From: Streptomyces sp. Ru72
GTDB taxonomy: Bacteria; Actinomycetota; Actinomycetes; Streptomycetales; Streptomycetaceae
Assembly (NCBI RefSeq): GCF_002920635.1
Contig: NZ_PQSR01000009.1
Span: 62,001 to 126,000 of the forward strand
Reading direction: 5' to 3'
DNA length: 64,000 nucleotides
In this document: positions 27,570 to 37,266 of the stretch, one piece after another
Numbering within the stretch: position 1 is the first letter of the stretch
How the letters are laid out: every line of letters starts with the position of its first letter
Program-made: the position numbers and the translations under genes
Notes under the pieces: model-generated
What the model was told of the DNA's origin: nothing
Database searches by the model: none
What the model saw: the letters and a program-made list of their open reading frames with translations, nothing else

Positions 27570-28910
27570 TCAGCGCCTGGCGGCCGGCAGGGACCGCCAC
27601 TCGGAGGCATGCGCCGGGGCGAGGTCCACCCTGGCCGACCGCAGGGCCGGCGAACCGGTGGTGGGAGCGCACAGAGCCTTGGCCACGAACGTGTTGACGG
27701 CGTCGTCGATCGGGCCCGGGGTCACCGTGCCGTCCGCGGCGAGCTTGTCGTACTTCGACAGGTTGTAGGCGAGGGCCATCTGCCGGCGGCCGTCCGGGCT
27801 GGAGAGCGCCCATGTCTCGGCGCCGAACACCGCGCCGCTGTGGCCCCAGAACGTGCCGCATCCCCAGTCGAACCGTATGAGGCCCAGACCGTAGTGCCCG
27901 ATCACGTTGTCCTGGGCGTCGGTCATCGGGACCGTCGTCTTCATCTCGGCCAGCTCGGCGGCGGGGAGCAGTCGGCCGGTGAGCAACTGCCGGTAGAAAC
28001 GGTCGAGATCCGCCATGGTGGAGACGACGGCGCCGGCGGTTCCGGCCCAGGACATGTCGTAGACGCTGTAGTCGCGCGGTGGATCGATCAGTCCGTAGAA
28101 GGACTCGTACAGCTTCGGGTGCGGGCCGGTGATGCGCGGGCCCCTGGGGAAGTAGGTGTGCCGCAGACCGGCCCGGCGGATGACGTTGCGCGTGATGTAC
28201 CGCTCGGGGTCCTCGCCGGTGAGCTTGCCGAGCAGCAGCCCCGCGATGATGTAGTTCGTGTTGGAGTACGACCACTTCTCGCCGGGAGCGCCGGTCGGCG
28301 GAGCCTGCACTCCCATCCGGACCAGCTCCCGGGGGTCGACGTGCCGGAAGCGGTTCTCGTCCAGGCTGCTCGTGGACAGCGTCTGCAACGACGGGAAGGC
28401 GTAGAGGACGTAGTCCCCGATACCGCTGGTGTGGTTCAGCAGCATCCGCACGGTGATCCGGTCACCGCGCTGTCCGGGGACGAGCCCGGGGAGGTAGCGG
28501 GAGACGGGCGCGTCCAGGTCGAGGCGGCCCGCGGCGACCTGCTGGAGCAGGGCGACAGCGGTCATCGACTTGGAGATGCTGCCGATCCGCTGCTCCATGT
28601 CCGGCGTCACCGGACGGCCGGTGTCCCGGTCGGCGACACCTGCGGCACCGCGCCACGCGGTGTCGCCGTCCCGCACGGCCGCGTAGGTGCCGTACATGCC
28701 CGCGGTGTGGATGGCCTCGAGTGCCTCCGCCAGGGCCGCCCGGTCCGTGCCCGGCCGGTGGGCGGCGGCGGAGGTGGCCGGGCGGGTGGCCGCCTGTGCC
28801 TGGGGGAGCGCGGCAGCCGAGGTGACAAGGGCCGCGGCACAGGTGAGGGCGACGGCCCATCCCCGTCCCGTCGCGGCCGGGCGCCGCTCGTGCCGGCTTG
28901 CTAAGTGCAT
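27570..28910 (-). CDS. Secreted serine hydrolase (beta-lactamase class C / DD-peptidase type)
   Basis: A 446-aa exported protein of the S12 family. After the signal peptide (WAVALTCAAALVTSAAALPQAQA) come the three active-site elements: SISK (SxxK, about residue 115), YSN (about 215) and HSG (in FWGHSGAVFG, about 360). It is therefore probably a D-Ala-D-Ala carboxypeptidase-like or esterase enzyme acting outside the cell. The ATG at 28910 is preferred because GTGGAG lies 7 nt before it; a GTG four codons earlier is possible. It converges on the PGRP amidase, another wall enzyme. Confidence 0.85.
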   Translation of the reverse strand: MHLASRHERRPAATGRGWAVALTCAAALVTSAAALPQAQAATRPATSAAAHRPGTDRAALAEALEAIHTAGMYGTYAAVRDGDTAWRGAAGVADRDTGRPVTPDMEQRIGSISKSMTAVALLQQVAAGRLDLDAPVSRYLPGLVPGQRGDRITVRMLLNHTSGIGDYVLYAFPSLQTLSTSSLDENRFRHVDPRELVRMGVQAPPTGAPGEKWSYSNTNYIIAGLLLGKLTGEDPERYITRNVIRRAGLRHTYFPRGPRITGPHPKLYESFYGLIDPPRDYSVYDMSWAGTAGAVVSTMADLDRFYRQLLTGRLLPAAELAEMKTTVPMTDAQDNVIGHYGLGLIRFDWGCGTFWGHSGAVFGAETWALSSPDGRRQMALAYNLSKYDKLAADGTVTPGPIDDAVNTFVAKALCAPTTGSPALRSARVDLAPAHASEWRSLPAARR

Positions 28911-29145
28911 GGTCGTCTCCACAGTCTCTCTGCGTGCGGGAACCGGGAAAGATCCTCACGGTGATCTTCGCCGGGGCGCTGGTGAGGGGCATCGTGCACG
29001 CGGAGGAGCGGGGGTACTACCGGCGGACGAGCGGATTTCGGTCAGGCGGTCACGACCGGGCGACGGAAGGGCCGGGACGGGCGCGGCACCGCACACCGGC
29101 CCCGTGAGTGTGCGCGTTCCATCCGGTAAACGATAGAAAGGGGAT

Positions 29146-31875
29146 ATGACTGGAGAATCCGGTCGATCTGCGCGCCGCCCAGGCCGCTCGCTGAGCGTGC
29201 GCAGTCTCGCCGGGCAGGTCTTTCTCCTGCAGTTCGCCGTCGTGGTGCTGCTCGTCGCCGCCACGGTGGTGGCTCTCGTGGTGCAGGCCCGGCGCGACAA
29301 CATGGCGGACGCCCGGAACCGCACCCTCGCCGCCGCCCAGACGTTCGCCAACTCGCCGGGGATCGTGGCCGCGCTGAACAGCCCGCATCCGAGCGCGGTG
29401 CTCCAGCCGCGTGCGGAGGCGGCGCGGAAGGCCGCGGGTGTCGACGCCGTCATCGTGTACCGGCTGGACGGGATCACCCTCACCCACAGCGATCCGCACC
29501 AGATCGGCAAGCATGTCATCGGGCCCTACGCACAGGCCGCGGCCGGCAAGCCGTTCACCAGGACCTTCCAAGGGTCCCTGGGGCTCTCGGTGATCTCGGC
29601 GGTCCCGGTCAGGGCCCCCGACGGCTCGGTCGTCGCCATCGTGTCCGTTCCCGTCACGGTCGAGAAGCTGCAGCACCGGGTGGACCGGCAGCTGCCGGTG
29701 CTCTTCGGCGGCGCCGCCGGGGCGCTGGTCATCGCCGTGGGCGGGTCCGCCCTGGTGAGCCGTCGCCTGCGGCGGCAGACCCATGGCCTGGGCCCGACCG
29801 AGATGACCCGGATGTACGAGCACCACGACGCGGTCCTGCACGCCGTGAGGGAAGGCGTACTGATCATCTCCGCCGAGGGCGGGCTGCTGCTCGCCAACGA
29901 CGAGGCACGGCGGCTGCTGGACCTGCCGGCGGACGCCGAGGGACGCCATGTCACCGATCTGGGCCTCGAGGAGGACCTGCCCGGACTGCTGGCCTCCGAC
30001 CGCCCGGCCACCGACGAGGTGTACCTCGCGGCGGACCGCCTGCTGGCGGTCAACAAGCGGCCCACCGCTCCCCGCGGACCGGCCGGCAGCGTGGTGACGC
30101 TCCGGGACACCACGGAGCTGCTCGCGCTGTCCGGACGGGCGGAGGTGGCGCGCGAACGCCTGAAGCTGCTCTACGACGCCGGGGGCCGGATCGGCACCAC
30201 CCTGGACGTGAAGCGCACCGCCGAGGAACTGGCGGAGGTGGCGGTGCCCCGGTTCGCGGACGTGGTCACCGTCGAACTGCTGGACCCGGTCCTGTCCGGC
30301 GGGGAGCCCTCCGCGGCGAACCCCGACATGCGCCGGGTCGCGCTCGCGGGCCTGCACGACGACCGTCTCCTGTACCCCGTCGGCGCGCGGGTCCGGTTCA
30401 TCCCCGCCCACCCCGTCGCCAGGGCGATGCAGAGCGGAGGAGCGGTCCTGGTCAGGGAGCTGGGCGCGGACGACAGCTGGGTGGCCCAGGACGCCGTACG
30501 GTCCCGGCGCATCCTCGACCACGGCATCCACTCCCTGCTGGCGGTCCCGCTGCGGGCCCGCGGGGTGGTGCTGGGAACCGTCGACTTCTGGCGGGGGCGG
30601 GCCTCCCCGCCGTTCGACGAGGAGGACGTGTCCTTCGCCGAGGAGCTGGTCGCCCGGGCCGCGGTGAGCATCGACAACGCCCGCCGCTTCACCCGTGAGC
30701 ACACCATGGCCGTCACCCTCCAGCACAGTCTGCTGCCCCGCGGGCTCCCCGAGCAGTCCGCCCTCGACGTGGCCTACCGCTACCTGCCCGCGCAGGCGGG
30801 AGTGGGTGGCGACTGGTTCGACGTCATCCCGCTGTCCGGCGCCCGGGTGGCCCTGGTCGTCGGCGACGTGGTGGGCCACGGCCTGCACGCCGCGGCGACC
30901 ATGGGCAGGCTGCGGACCGCCGTGCACAACTTCTCCGGCCTGGACATGCCGGCGGACGAGCTCCTGGGCCGACTGGACGAACTGGTGGCCCAGATCGACG
31001 CCGAGGAGGTCACCGCGGGGGAGGACGGGCAGGGGATCGCCGGGGCGAGCTGCCAGTACGCCGTCTACGACCCGGTCTCCGGGCAGCTGGCGATCGCCAC
31101 CATGGGCCACCCGGGACCGGCGGTCGTCCATCCCGACGGGAGCGTGGACTTCCCTCCCGTGCCCGTCTCTCCGCCCCTCGGACTGTGCACCGGTCTGCCC
31201 GTCGAGAGCACCGAGCTGACCGTGCCGGAGGGGTCGCGGCTGGTGCTCTTCACCGACGGCCTGGTCGAGGACCGCGACCGCGACCTGGACACCGGCCTCG
31301 CGGCCCTGGGCGCCGCCCTGGCCGGACCCGACCGCACCCCGGAGGCCACCTGCGCGAGGGTGATGGAGGCGTTGCTGCCCGAGCGGCCCACGGACGACAT
31401 CGTGCTGCTGGTGGCGCGCACCCGCTGTCTCGGCCCCGACCGGGTGGCCGAGTGGCAGGTGCCCCGCGACCCGGCGGCGGTGGGTCCGGTGCGCACCGCC
31501 TGCGCCCGCCGGCTGACGGAGTGGGGTCTGGAGGAGAACGTCTTCACCGCCGAGCTCATCCTGAGCGAGCTGATCACCAACGCCGTCCGCTACGGCGGCG
31601 AACCCGTCTCCGTCCGGCTGCTGCGTGATCGGGCGCTGATCTTCGAGGTGGCGGACGGCAGCAGTACCTCACCGCGGCTGCGCCGGGCGAAGGCCACCGA
31701 CGAGGGGGGCCGGGGACTGTTCCTGGTCGCCCAGTTCGCCGAGCGCTGGGGCACCCGCTACACGGGCACCGGCAAGGTCATCTGGGCCGAACAGTCCCTC
31801 CACGGCGGCGCCGCGCCGGGCGCCGAGGGGCTCGGCGAGATCCTGCTCGGCCAGTGGGAGGACACGGCCCTGTGA
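29146..31875 (+). CDS. CitA/DcuS-like sensor fused to SpoIIE phosphatase and HATPase domains
   Basis: A 909-aa membrane sensor. TM1 (about 22-48, VFLLQFAVVVLLVAATVVAL), an extracytoplasmic single-Cache-like domain, TM2 (about 185-205) and a PAS domain (about 225-325) closely follow the DcuS/CitA plan. They are followed not by a histidine kinase but by GAF (about 345-515), a PP2C/SpoIIE domain (GGDWFDVIP, GDVVGHG, ATMGHPGP, LFTDGL; about 530-755) and a HATPase domain (ELITNAVRYGGE, DEGGRGLF; about 780-895). It should dephosphorylate an anti-anti-sigma factor in response to an external ligand, while the HATPase may act as the opposing kinase. The ATG at 29146 is preceded by GAAAGGGGAT. An orphan binding protein follows. 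Confidence 0.88.
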   Translation: MTGESGRSARRPGRSLSVRSLAGQVFLLQFAVVVLLVAATVVALVVQARRDNMADARNRTLAAAQTFANSPGIVAALNSPHPSAVLQPRAEAARKAAGVDAVIVYRLDGITLTHSDPHQIGKHVIGPYAQAAAGKPFTRTFQGSLGLSVISAVPVRAPDGSVVAIVSVPVTVEKLQHRVDRQLPVLFGGAAGALVIAVGGSALVSRRLRRQTHGLGPTEMTRMYEHHDAVLHAVREGVLIISAEGGLLLANDEARRLLDLPADAEGRHVTDLGLEEDLPGLLASDRPATDEVYLAADRLLAVNKRPTAPRGPAGSVVTLRDTTELLALSGRAEVARERLKLLYDAGGRIGTTLDVKRTAEELAEVAVPRFADVVTVELLDPVLSGGEPSAANPDMRRVALAGLHDDRLLYPVGARVRFIPAHPVARAMQSGGAVLVRELGADDSWVAQDAVRSRRILDHGIHSLLAVPLRARGVVLGTVDFWRGRASPPFDEEDVSFAEELVARAAVSIDNARRFTREHTMAVTLQHSLLPRGLPEQSALDVAYRYLPAQAGVGGDWFDVIPLSGARVALVVGDVVGHGLHAAATMGRLRTAVHNFSGLDMPADELLGRLDELVAQIDAEEVTAGEDGQGIAGASCQYAVYDPVSGQLAIATMGHPGPAVVHPDGSVDFPPVPVSPPLGLCTGLPVESTELTVPEGSRLVLFTDGLVEDRDRDLDTGLAALGAALAGPDRTPEATCARVMEALLPERPTDDIVLLVARTRCLGPDRVAEWQVPRDPAAVGPVRTACARRLTEWGLEENVFTAELILSELITNAVRYGGEPVSVRLLRDRALIFEVADGSSTSPRLRRAKATDEGGRGLFLVAQFAERWGTRYTGTGKVIWAEQSLHGGAAPGAEGLGEILLGQWEDTAL

Positions 31876-32030
31876 GGGCGCGGCGCACACCGCCTCACCT
31901 GCGCGATCGCCCGGCGTGGGTACGCTGGCCTGGATGACCGAAGAGCCGACGCGGTATCCGTATCGCGGCTGAGGGATGGAGAGTTTCCGAACTCCACGAT
32001 CGCGCCGCCCGCACCCCGTCTGGAGTCGTC

Positions 32031-33170
32031 GTGACCGCACCCCGTGGCCGAGTTGCAGCCGTCCTCGGCTGCCTCGCCCTCACGGCACTGTCCCTGAACG
32101 CCTGCGGCGGCCCACCGGCCACCCGGCTCGAGAAGCCGGCGTCGGCGACCTCCGCGCAGAACGCGGGCGGCATGCGGGCCCTGGCCGCCGCGGCGAAGAA
32201 GGAGGGCAGGCTCACGGCGATCGCGCTTCCGCGTGACTGGGCCGACTACGGCGGCCTGATCGACGGCTTCCAGAAGAAGTACGGGATCAAGGTGACCGTC
32301 CAGAACCCACTGGGGCACAGCCAGGACGAGATCAACGCCCTCAGAAGCAGCGGGACGCGGCCGACCGCTCCGGACGTGATCGACGTCGGCGACACGTTCG
32401 CCCGGACAGCGGCGCGGCAGAACCTGCTCGCGCCGTACAAGGTAGCGGCGTTCGACGCGATCCCCGGCAACCAGAAGGACCCGGGGGGCCGCTGGGCCAA
32501 CAACTACGGCGGCTACATCTCGATCGGCTGCGACGCCCGGCGCGTGAAGCCCTGCCCGCAGACCTTCGCCGATCTGCTGAAGCCCGCCTACAAGGGCATG
32601 GTCGCCCTCGAGGGCGACCCGACCCGGTCGGAGACCGCCTTCGCCGGCGTCTACGCGGCCGCGCTGGCCAACAACGGGTCGTTCGACGACATCGGGCCCG
32701 GCATCGACTTCTTCGCCAAGCTCGAGAAGAGCGGCAACTTCAACCCCCTTTCCGCCACCTCGGCGACGGTCCGGGACGGCCGGACACCCATCACCATCAA
32801 CTGGGACTACATCAATCTCCACACCGCCGACGAGCTGCGCGGCAGGGGCGTGAACTGGCACGTCTCCATCCCGTTCGACGGCAGCTTCGCCCAGTACTAC
32901 GCGCTGGCGGTCAACAGGCACGCCCCGCACCCGGCGGCCGCCCGTCTGTGGCAGGAATACCTGTTCGGCACCGAGGGCCAGAACCTCCGGCTCCGCGGCT
33001 ATGCCCGCCCGGTGCTCATGGACGTCATGCGGAAGGACGGCACCCTGGACACGGCCGCCGCCGCCCGGCTGCCGACGGTGGAGGGAACGCCGCAGTTCCC
33101 GACGGACGCGCAACTGGAGAAGGCGAGGCGCACCGTCGACCGGGACTGGACGGCGGCCGTCTCCGGATGA
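32031..33170 (+). CDS. Orphan extracellular solute-binding lipoprotein (PotD/AfuA-like)
   Basis: A 379-aa binding protein. The signal peptide ends in lipobox LNAC (about residue 24), so it is membrane-anchored. The fold segments KKEGRLTAIALPRDWADYGG and APDVIDVGDTFARTA suit the family that binds Fe(III), polyamines, thiamine or 2-aminoethylphosphonate. No permease or ATPase gene is adjacent. It lies 155 nt after a ligand-sensing SpoIIE phosphatase and converges, 10 nt apart, on a permease-phosphatase fusion. It may present a ligand to one of these, which is inference. The start is GTG with GGAG at 32022-32025. Confidence 0.85.
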   Translation: MTAPRGRVAAVLGCLALTALSLNACGGPPATRLEKPASATSAQNAGGMRALAAAAKKEGRLTAIALPRDWADYGGLIDGFQKKYGIKVTVQNPLGHSQDEINALRSSGTRPTAPDVIDVGDTFARTAARQNLLAPYKVAAFDAIPGNQKDPGGRWANNYGGYISIGCDARRVKPCPQTFADLLKPAYKGMVALEGDPTRSETAFAGVYAAALANNGSFDDIGPGIDFFAKLEKSGNFNPLSATSATVRDGRTPITINWDYINLHTADELRGRGVNWHVSIPFDGSFAQYYALAVNRHAPHPAAARLWQEYLFGTEGQNLRLRGYARPVLMDVMRKDGTLDTAAAARLPTVEGTPQFPTDAQLEKARRTVDRDWTAAVSG

Positions 33171-33180
33171 CCGGCGGGTC

Positions 33181-35949
33181 CTACGGTGAGTCGGTGGACG
33201 GCAGCGGCTGCTCGGTCCAGATGGTCTTGCCCGTGGGGGTGTAGCGAGTTCCCCACTGCTGGGTCATCTGGGCGATGATGTACAGGCCCCGGCCGCCCTC
33301 GTCGTCGCTCGCGGCGTGGCGCAGGTTCGGGGCGGTGTGCCCGGGGTCGGACACCTCGCAGATCAGGCTGCCCGAGGTGAAGCCGGTGATCGGCTCCGCG
33401 CGGATCAGACGCACCTGGATCGGGCCCCCGACGTAACGGATCGCGTTGGTGACCAGCTCGGTCACGATGAGCTCGGTGGTGAACACGAGGTCGTCGAGAC
33501 CCCAGTCGCCGAGCTGCTTGCCGACGGTGTTGCGGACGGAGGCGACCGCTGCCGGGTCCGCCGCCAGCTCCCACTGCGCGAGCCGGTTGCGGTCCAGCAG
33601 GCGGGTGCGGACCAGCAGCAGCGTCGCGTCCTCGTCCACCGGCCCGGGCAGCAGCGTGGCCACCGCCCGGTCGCACAGCTCCTCCAACGGCTCGCGGTGA
33701 TCGGCGAGGGCCCGGGCGAGCAGGCCGCGCCCGACCTCTGGGCCGTCCGCCGCCTGGAAGAGGCCGTCTGTGAAGAAGGCGAGAAGGCTGCCCGGTTCGA
33801 GCCGCAGTTCGGTGGACTGGTAGGGCGGTCCGGTGCCTCCGAGAGCCGGGCCGGGCGGGAGTTCCGGGTAGTCGGCGACGCCCGTGTCCGGCGCGACGAC
33901 CGCCAGGGGCGACCGGCCCGCCCGCGCCAGGCTGCACTGTCCCGACACCGGGTCGTACACCGCGTACAGGCAGGTCACCCCGTGTGCGCCCTCGACGTGC
34001 CGGCCGCGGCCCGCAGGGCGTCCGGCCGGGCGCTCGTGCGCGGTCTGCTCGACCAGGTCGGCCAGCCGGGCGAGCAGTTCGTCCGGGGCCAGATCCAGCC
34101 GGGCCAGTACGCGTACCCCCGTGCGCAGGCGCCCCATGGTGGCGGCGGCCCGCAGCCCGTGGCCGACCACGTCCCCGACGACCAGGCCGACCCGGGTGCC
34201 CGACAGCGGGATGACGTCGAACCAGTCGCCGCCCACCCCGGAGCCGTTGTCGGCGGGCAGATAGCGGCTCGCGGCCTGTACGGCACTCTGCTGCGGCAGG
34301 CGGTGCGGGAGCAGGCTCCGCTGGAGCTTGAGCGCCGCGGTGTGCTCACGGGTGATCACCAGCATCAGCACGAAGCCCAGCAGCAGAGCTCCCAGGCCCA
34401 CCACGGTGACCCCGCCCGTCGGGCCGATCACCGGCAGGTCGACGACCGTCGAGCCGTAGCGGGGGTCCGCGTAGACGCCGAAGGCGGCGTAGAGGAACAG
34501 CCCGAACATGATGAGCCCGCCGAGCCCCGGCAGCACGCCCTTGCACAGCAGGTCACGGACGCTGCGGGTGAGGACCCTGCGGTGGTACCACAGGCAGGCG
34601 AAGCCGGTGAGCCCGTAGTAGAACGCGATCGCGAGGCCGACCGATTCGACCGAGTCGGCCAGGAAGTCCCGGCTGAACGAGGACAGCAGGAGCAGAACGG
34701 CGATGGAGAGCGCCCCCATGCCGACGGTCGACCAGGTCGGGGTGAGGAACCGGCGGTGGATCCGGGCGAAGTGGGCGGGGACCGCCTTGTGGACCGCCAT
34801 GGAGAACACGGTCCGGGCCAGCGGCAGGATGGTCGTCTGGGTGGAGGCCAGCGCCGAGGTCAGCACCATCAGGATCAGCAGCCGGGAGAACACCAGCCCC
34901 GGGCCGTGGCTGCCGAAGACGGCGTCGCCCAGCCCGGAGAGCACATCGCCCGAGTTGCCGGGGTTGCCCAGCCCGATGCCCGAGCTGCCGACCCCGGCGA
35001 ACGCCTGCGCGGACGTCGACACCAGTGCGTAGGTGACCAGGAGCAGCACGGTGGAGACCACCGCGGCCCGCCCGGGGACGCGTGTGCTGTCGACGGTTTC
35101 CTCGTTGACCGTGACGGCGGTGTCCCAGCCCCAGTAGATGAACACCGCCGCGAGGAGGCCCGAGGTCAGCGCCTTCGCCGAGGACACCTGGAAGGGGTCG
35201 AACCAGGAGGCGGAGACGTGGATCGCCGTCGGGGGAGCGCTGGTGTAGACCCTGACCAGCGCGGTCACCGCGAACAGGACCAGTACCGCCACCTCGACGC
35301 ACAGCAGCCAGCGCTGGAGGGCGGCCGAGATCTCGATGCCGATGTAGCAGACGGCGGTGAGTACGACGATCCAGACGATGCCCGCCACGGTGGTCCACAC
35401 CCGGCTCATCGCCAGGGCGTCCAGGCCCACCAGCCGGAAGCCGTAGATCCCGGCGATCTCGGCGAGGTTGGCCAGGACGAGGATGTCCGCCACGATCAGG
35501 CCCCAGCCGCCCATCCAGCCGGTGCGCGGCCCGAAGGCACGGGTCGCCCAGGTGAAAGCGGTCCCGCAGTCGGCGTTGGACGCGTTCAGCTCCCGGTAGG
35601 CGTACGCGATCAGCAGCATCGGGACGAACGCCAGCATGGTGACGATCGGGGCCTGCAGCCCCACACCCGCCACGATGAGGCCCAGCGTGGCCGCGAGGCT
35701 GTACGCCGGCGCGGTGGAGGCCAGCCCGATGACGACCGAGGAGAACATGCCGAGGGCGCCGCTCTTGAGCCCTTTCCGGCCGGGCCCCGTGCCGGGGGCG
35801 GGACTGCCGGCGGGACGAGTCGAAAGTGCGGCCCTGTCACCCACCTTGCCCATTATGTGGAGAATCGGCAGGGAGCGCTTCTTCGTCACCGCGCCCGGCG
35901 ACCCGGCCGGGGAGGCCGTCCCGGGTCCGGTGGTCTCAGGGGCCGGCAA
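33181..35949 (-). CDS. APC amino-acid permease fused to SpoIIE phosphatase and HATPase domains
   Basis: A 922-aa fusion. Residues about 60-520 form a complete APC-superfamily permease with about 12 hydrophobic segments and the typical GLASTAPAYSLAATLGLIV opening. It is followed by a PP2C/SpoIIE domain (about 540-770: GGDWFDVIP, GDVVGHG, FFTDGL) and a HATPase domain (about 790-915: ELVTNAIRY, DEGGRGLY). The usual AGHxP of these phosphatases is AGRSP here. It should link amino-acid transport or occupancy to partner-switching regulation of a sigma factor. The start is uncertain: the TTG at 35949 overlaps the upstream gene by 14 nt, and GTG 35889 and ATG 35853 also fit. None has a good ribosome site, suggesting coupling. 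Confidence 0.87.
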   Translation of the reverse strand: MPAPETTGPGTASPAGSPGAVTKKRSLPILHIMGKVGDRAALSTRPAGSPAPGTGPGRKGLKSGALGMFSSVVIGLASTAPAYSLAATLGLIVAGVGLQAPIVTMLAFVPMLLIAYAYRELNASNADCGTAFTWATRAFGPRTGWMGGWGLIVADILVLANLAEIAGIYGFRLVGLDALAMSRVWTTVAGIVWIVVLTAVCYIGIEISAALQRWLLCVEVAVLVLFAVTALVRVYTSAPPTAIHVSASWFDPFQVSSAKALTSGLLAAVFIYWGWDTAVTVNEETVDSTRVPGRAAVVSTVLLLVTYALVSTSAQAFAGVGSSGIGLGNPGNSGDVLSGLGDAVFGSHGPGLVFSRLLILMVLTSALASTQTTILPLARTVFSMAVHKAVPAHFARIHRRFLTPTWSTVGMGALSIAVLLLLSSFSRDFLADSVESVGLAIAFYYGLTGFACLWYHRRVLTRSVRDLLCKGVLPGLGGLIMFGLFLYAAFGVYADPRYGSTVVDLPVIGPTGGVTVVGLGALLLGFVLMLVITREHTAALKLQRSLLPHRLPQQSAVQAASRYLPADNGSGVGGDWFDVIPLSGTRVGLVVGDVVGHGLRAAATMGRLRTGVRVLARLDLAPDELLARLADLVEQTAHERPAGRPAGRGRHVEGAHGVTCLYAVYDPVSGQCSLARAGRSPLAVVAPDTGVADYPELPPGPALGGTGPPYQSTELRLEPGSLLAFFTDGLFQAADGPEVGRGLLARALADHREPLEELCDRAVATLLPGPVDEDATLLLVRTRLLDRNRLAQWELAADPAAVASVRNTVGKQLGDWGLDDLVFTTELIVTELVTNAIRYVGGPIQVRLIRAEPITGFTSGSLICEVSDPGHTAPNLRHAASDDEGGRGLYIIAQMTQQWGTRYTPTGKTIWTEQPLPSTDSP

Positions 35950-37042
35950 GCCCCGTCTTCAGGCCCGCCCCGCACAGCGGCAGCACCGCGCTGCGGGACC
36001 CGAGGACCCCCTCCCGTACGGCCGCCCAGCAGGCCACACCCGTCGACTCCACGTACAGGCCCCGGGACGCCAGGTCGAGTTGGGCGTCGCGGATCCGGTC
36101 CTCGGTCACCGTCAGGAACGTGCCGCCCGAGTCGCGTACCGCGCGCAGGATCTGGCGGGCCCGGGGTGGGCGCGGGATCGCGATCCCCTCGGCGGACGTC
36201 GGCGTCGCGGGGGTGATGTCCACCAGGTCCTCGGCGCCCTCCTCCCACGCGCGTGCCAGCGGGGCGACGGCCGCCGCCTGCACCGCGTAGAGCGCCGGGC
36301 GGCGGTCGAGCAGCCCCGCCCCGTACAGCTCCGTGATCGCGAGGGAGGCGCCCAGCAGCAGCGTGCCGTTGCCGACGGGGAGCACGAGCACGTCCGGGAG
36401 CCGCCCGCCGAGGTCCTCCCACAGTTCGTGGACGTACGTCTTCGTGCCGTGCAGGAAGTAGGGGTTGAAGACGTGTGAGGCGTAGAACACCCCCGGCTCG
36501 TCCGCCGCGTCGCGTGCCACCCGCGCCGCCGCCTCGCGCCCGCCCTCGACGGGCACCACCCGCGCGCGGTGCGCCTCCATCTGCTCCAGCTTCTTGGCCG
36601 GGGTGCCTTCGGGGACGTACACCGTGCACGGCAGCGCGGCCCGGGCGCAGTACGCGGCGATCGACGTGCCCGCGTTGCCGCTGCTGTCGGCGATCACCTG
36701 CCGGGGCTGCAGGCGCAGCGCGAGTTCGGCGAGCAGCACCGCGCCGCGGTCCTTGAAGGACAGCGTCGGCATCAGGAAGTCCAGCTTCGCCGAGATGCCG
36801 TCCGTCAGCTCCACGAGCGGTGTACGGCCCTCGCCGAGGCTGATCGAGGGAGCCGCGAGCGGCAGCGTCTCCGCGTATCGCCACAGCGAGTTCACCCGGC
36901 CGCCGAGGGACTTCAGCGGGGCGGGCGTCGGAGCGAAGTCCAGGTCCAGCGGGCCGCAGCAGACGGGGCAGCACCAGGCGAGCGACTCCGCGGCCACTCG
37001 GGTGCCGTCCGTCGGGCAGTAACAGTCCGGCAAAGGTGTCAT
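35936..37042 (-). CDS. Threonine-synthase-like PLP-dependent enzyme
   Basis: A 368-aa fold-type II PLP enzyme. An N-terminal zinc-ribbon-like segment has Cys clusters (CYCPTDG and CCPVCCGPL, residues 7-31). The PLP lysine lies in TLSFKDRG (about residue 95), followed by SSGNAGTSIAAYC and the glycine-rich VLPVGNGTLLLG phosphate loop. True threonine synthases convert O-phosphohomoserine to threonine, but related members make other beta-replacement products, and the genome's housekeeping copy cannot be judged here. Its 3' end overlaps, or nearly overlaps, the permease-phosphatase fusion, suggesting a shared operon and a link to amino-acid sensing. It diverges from a GntR regulator. Confidence 0.83.
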   Translation of the reverse strand: MTPLPDCYCPTDGTRVAAESLAWCCPVCCGPLDLDFAPTPAPLKSLGGRVNSLWRYAETLPLAAPSISLGEGRTPLVELTDGISAKLDFLMPTLSFKDRGAVLLAELALRLQPRQVIADSSGNAGTSIAAYCARAALPCTVYVPEGTPAKKLEQMEAHRARVVPVEGGREAAARVARDAADEPGVFYASHVFNPYFLHGTKTYVHELWEDLGGRLPDVLVLPVGNGTLLLGASLAITELYGAGLLDRRPALYAVQAAAVAPLARAWEEGAEDLVDITPATPTSAEGIAIPRPPRARQILRAVRDSGGTFLTVTEDRIRDAQLDLASRGLYVESTGVACWAAVREGVLGSRSAVLPLCGAGLKTGLAGP

Positions 37043-37266
37043 GCGAGAAGGCTAGTTGTCGGCCTTCCTGACTCTCTGTCATGAGGGCTGTCCGGCTTCC
37101 GCGTCCGGGGCAGGTGTGACGGCGTCCATAACGGGGAGAAAGTGCCTGGGTAAAGCCCTCGGCGCGGAGAAGTCATCACATCGGGTGATTCTTTGGCCCG
37201 TGCTTGCATGGCGGAACCGACGGTTGCCACGCTGTTGCTGTCTGTACAACCTGATGGGAGCGGCCA

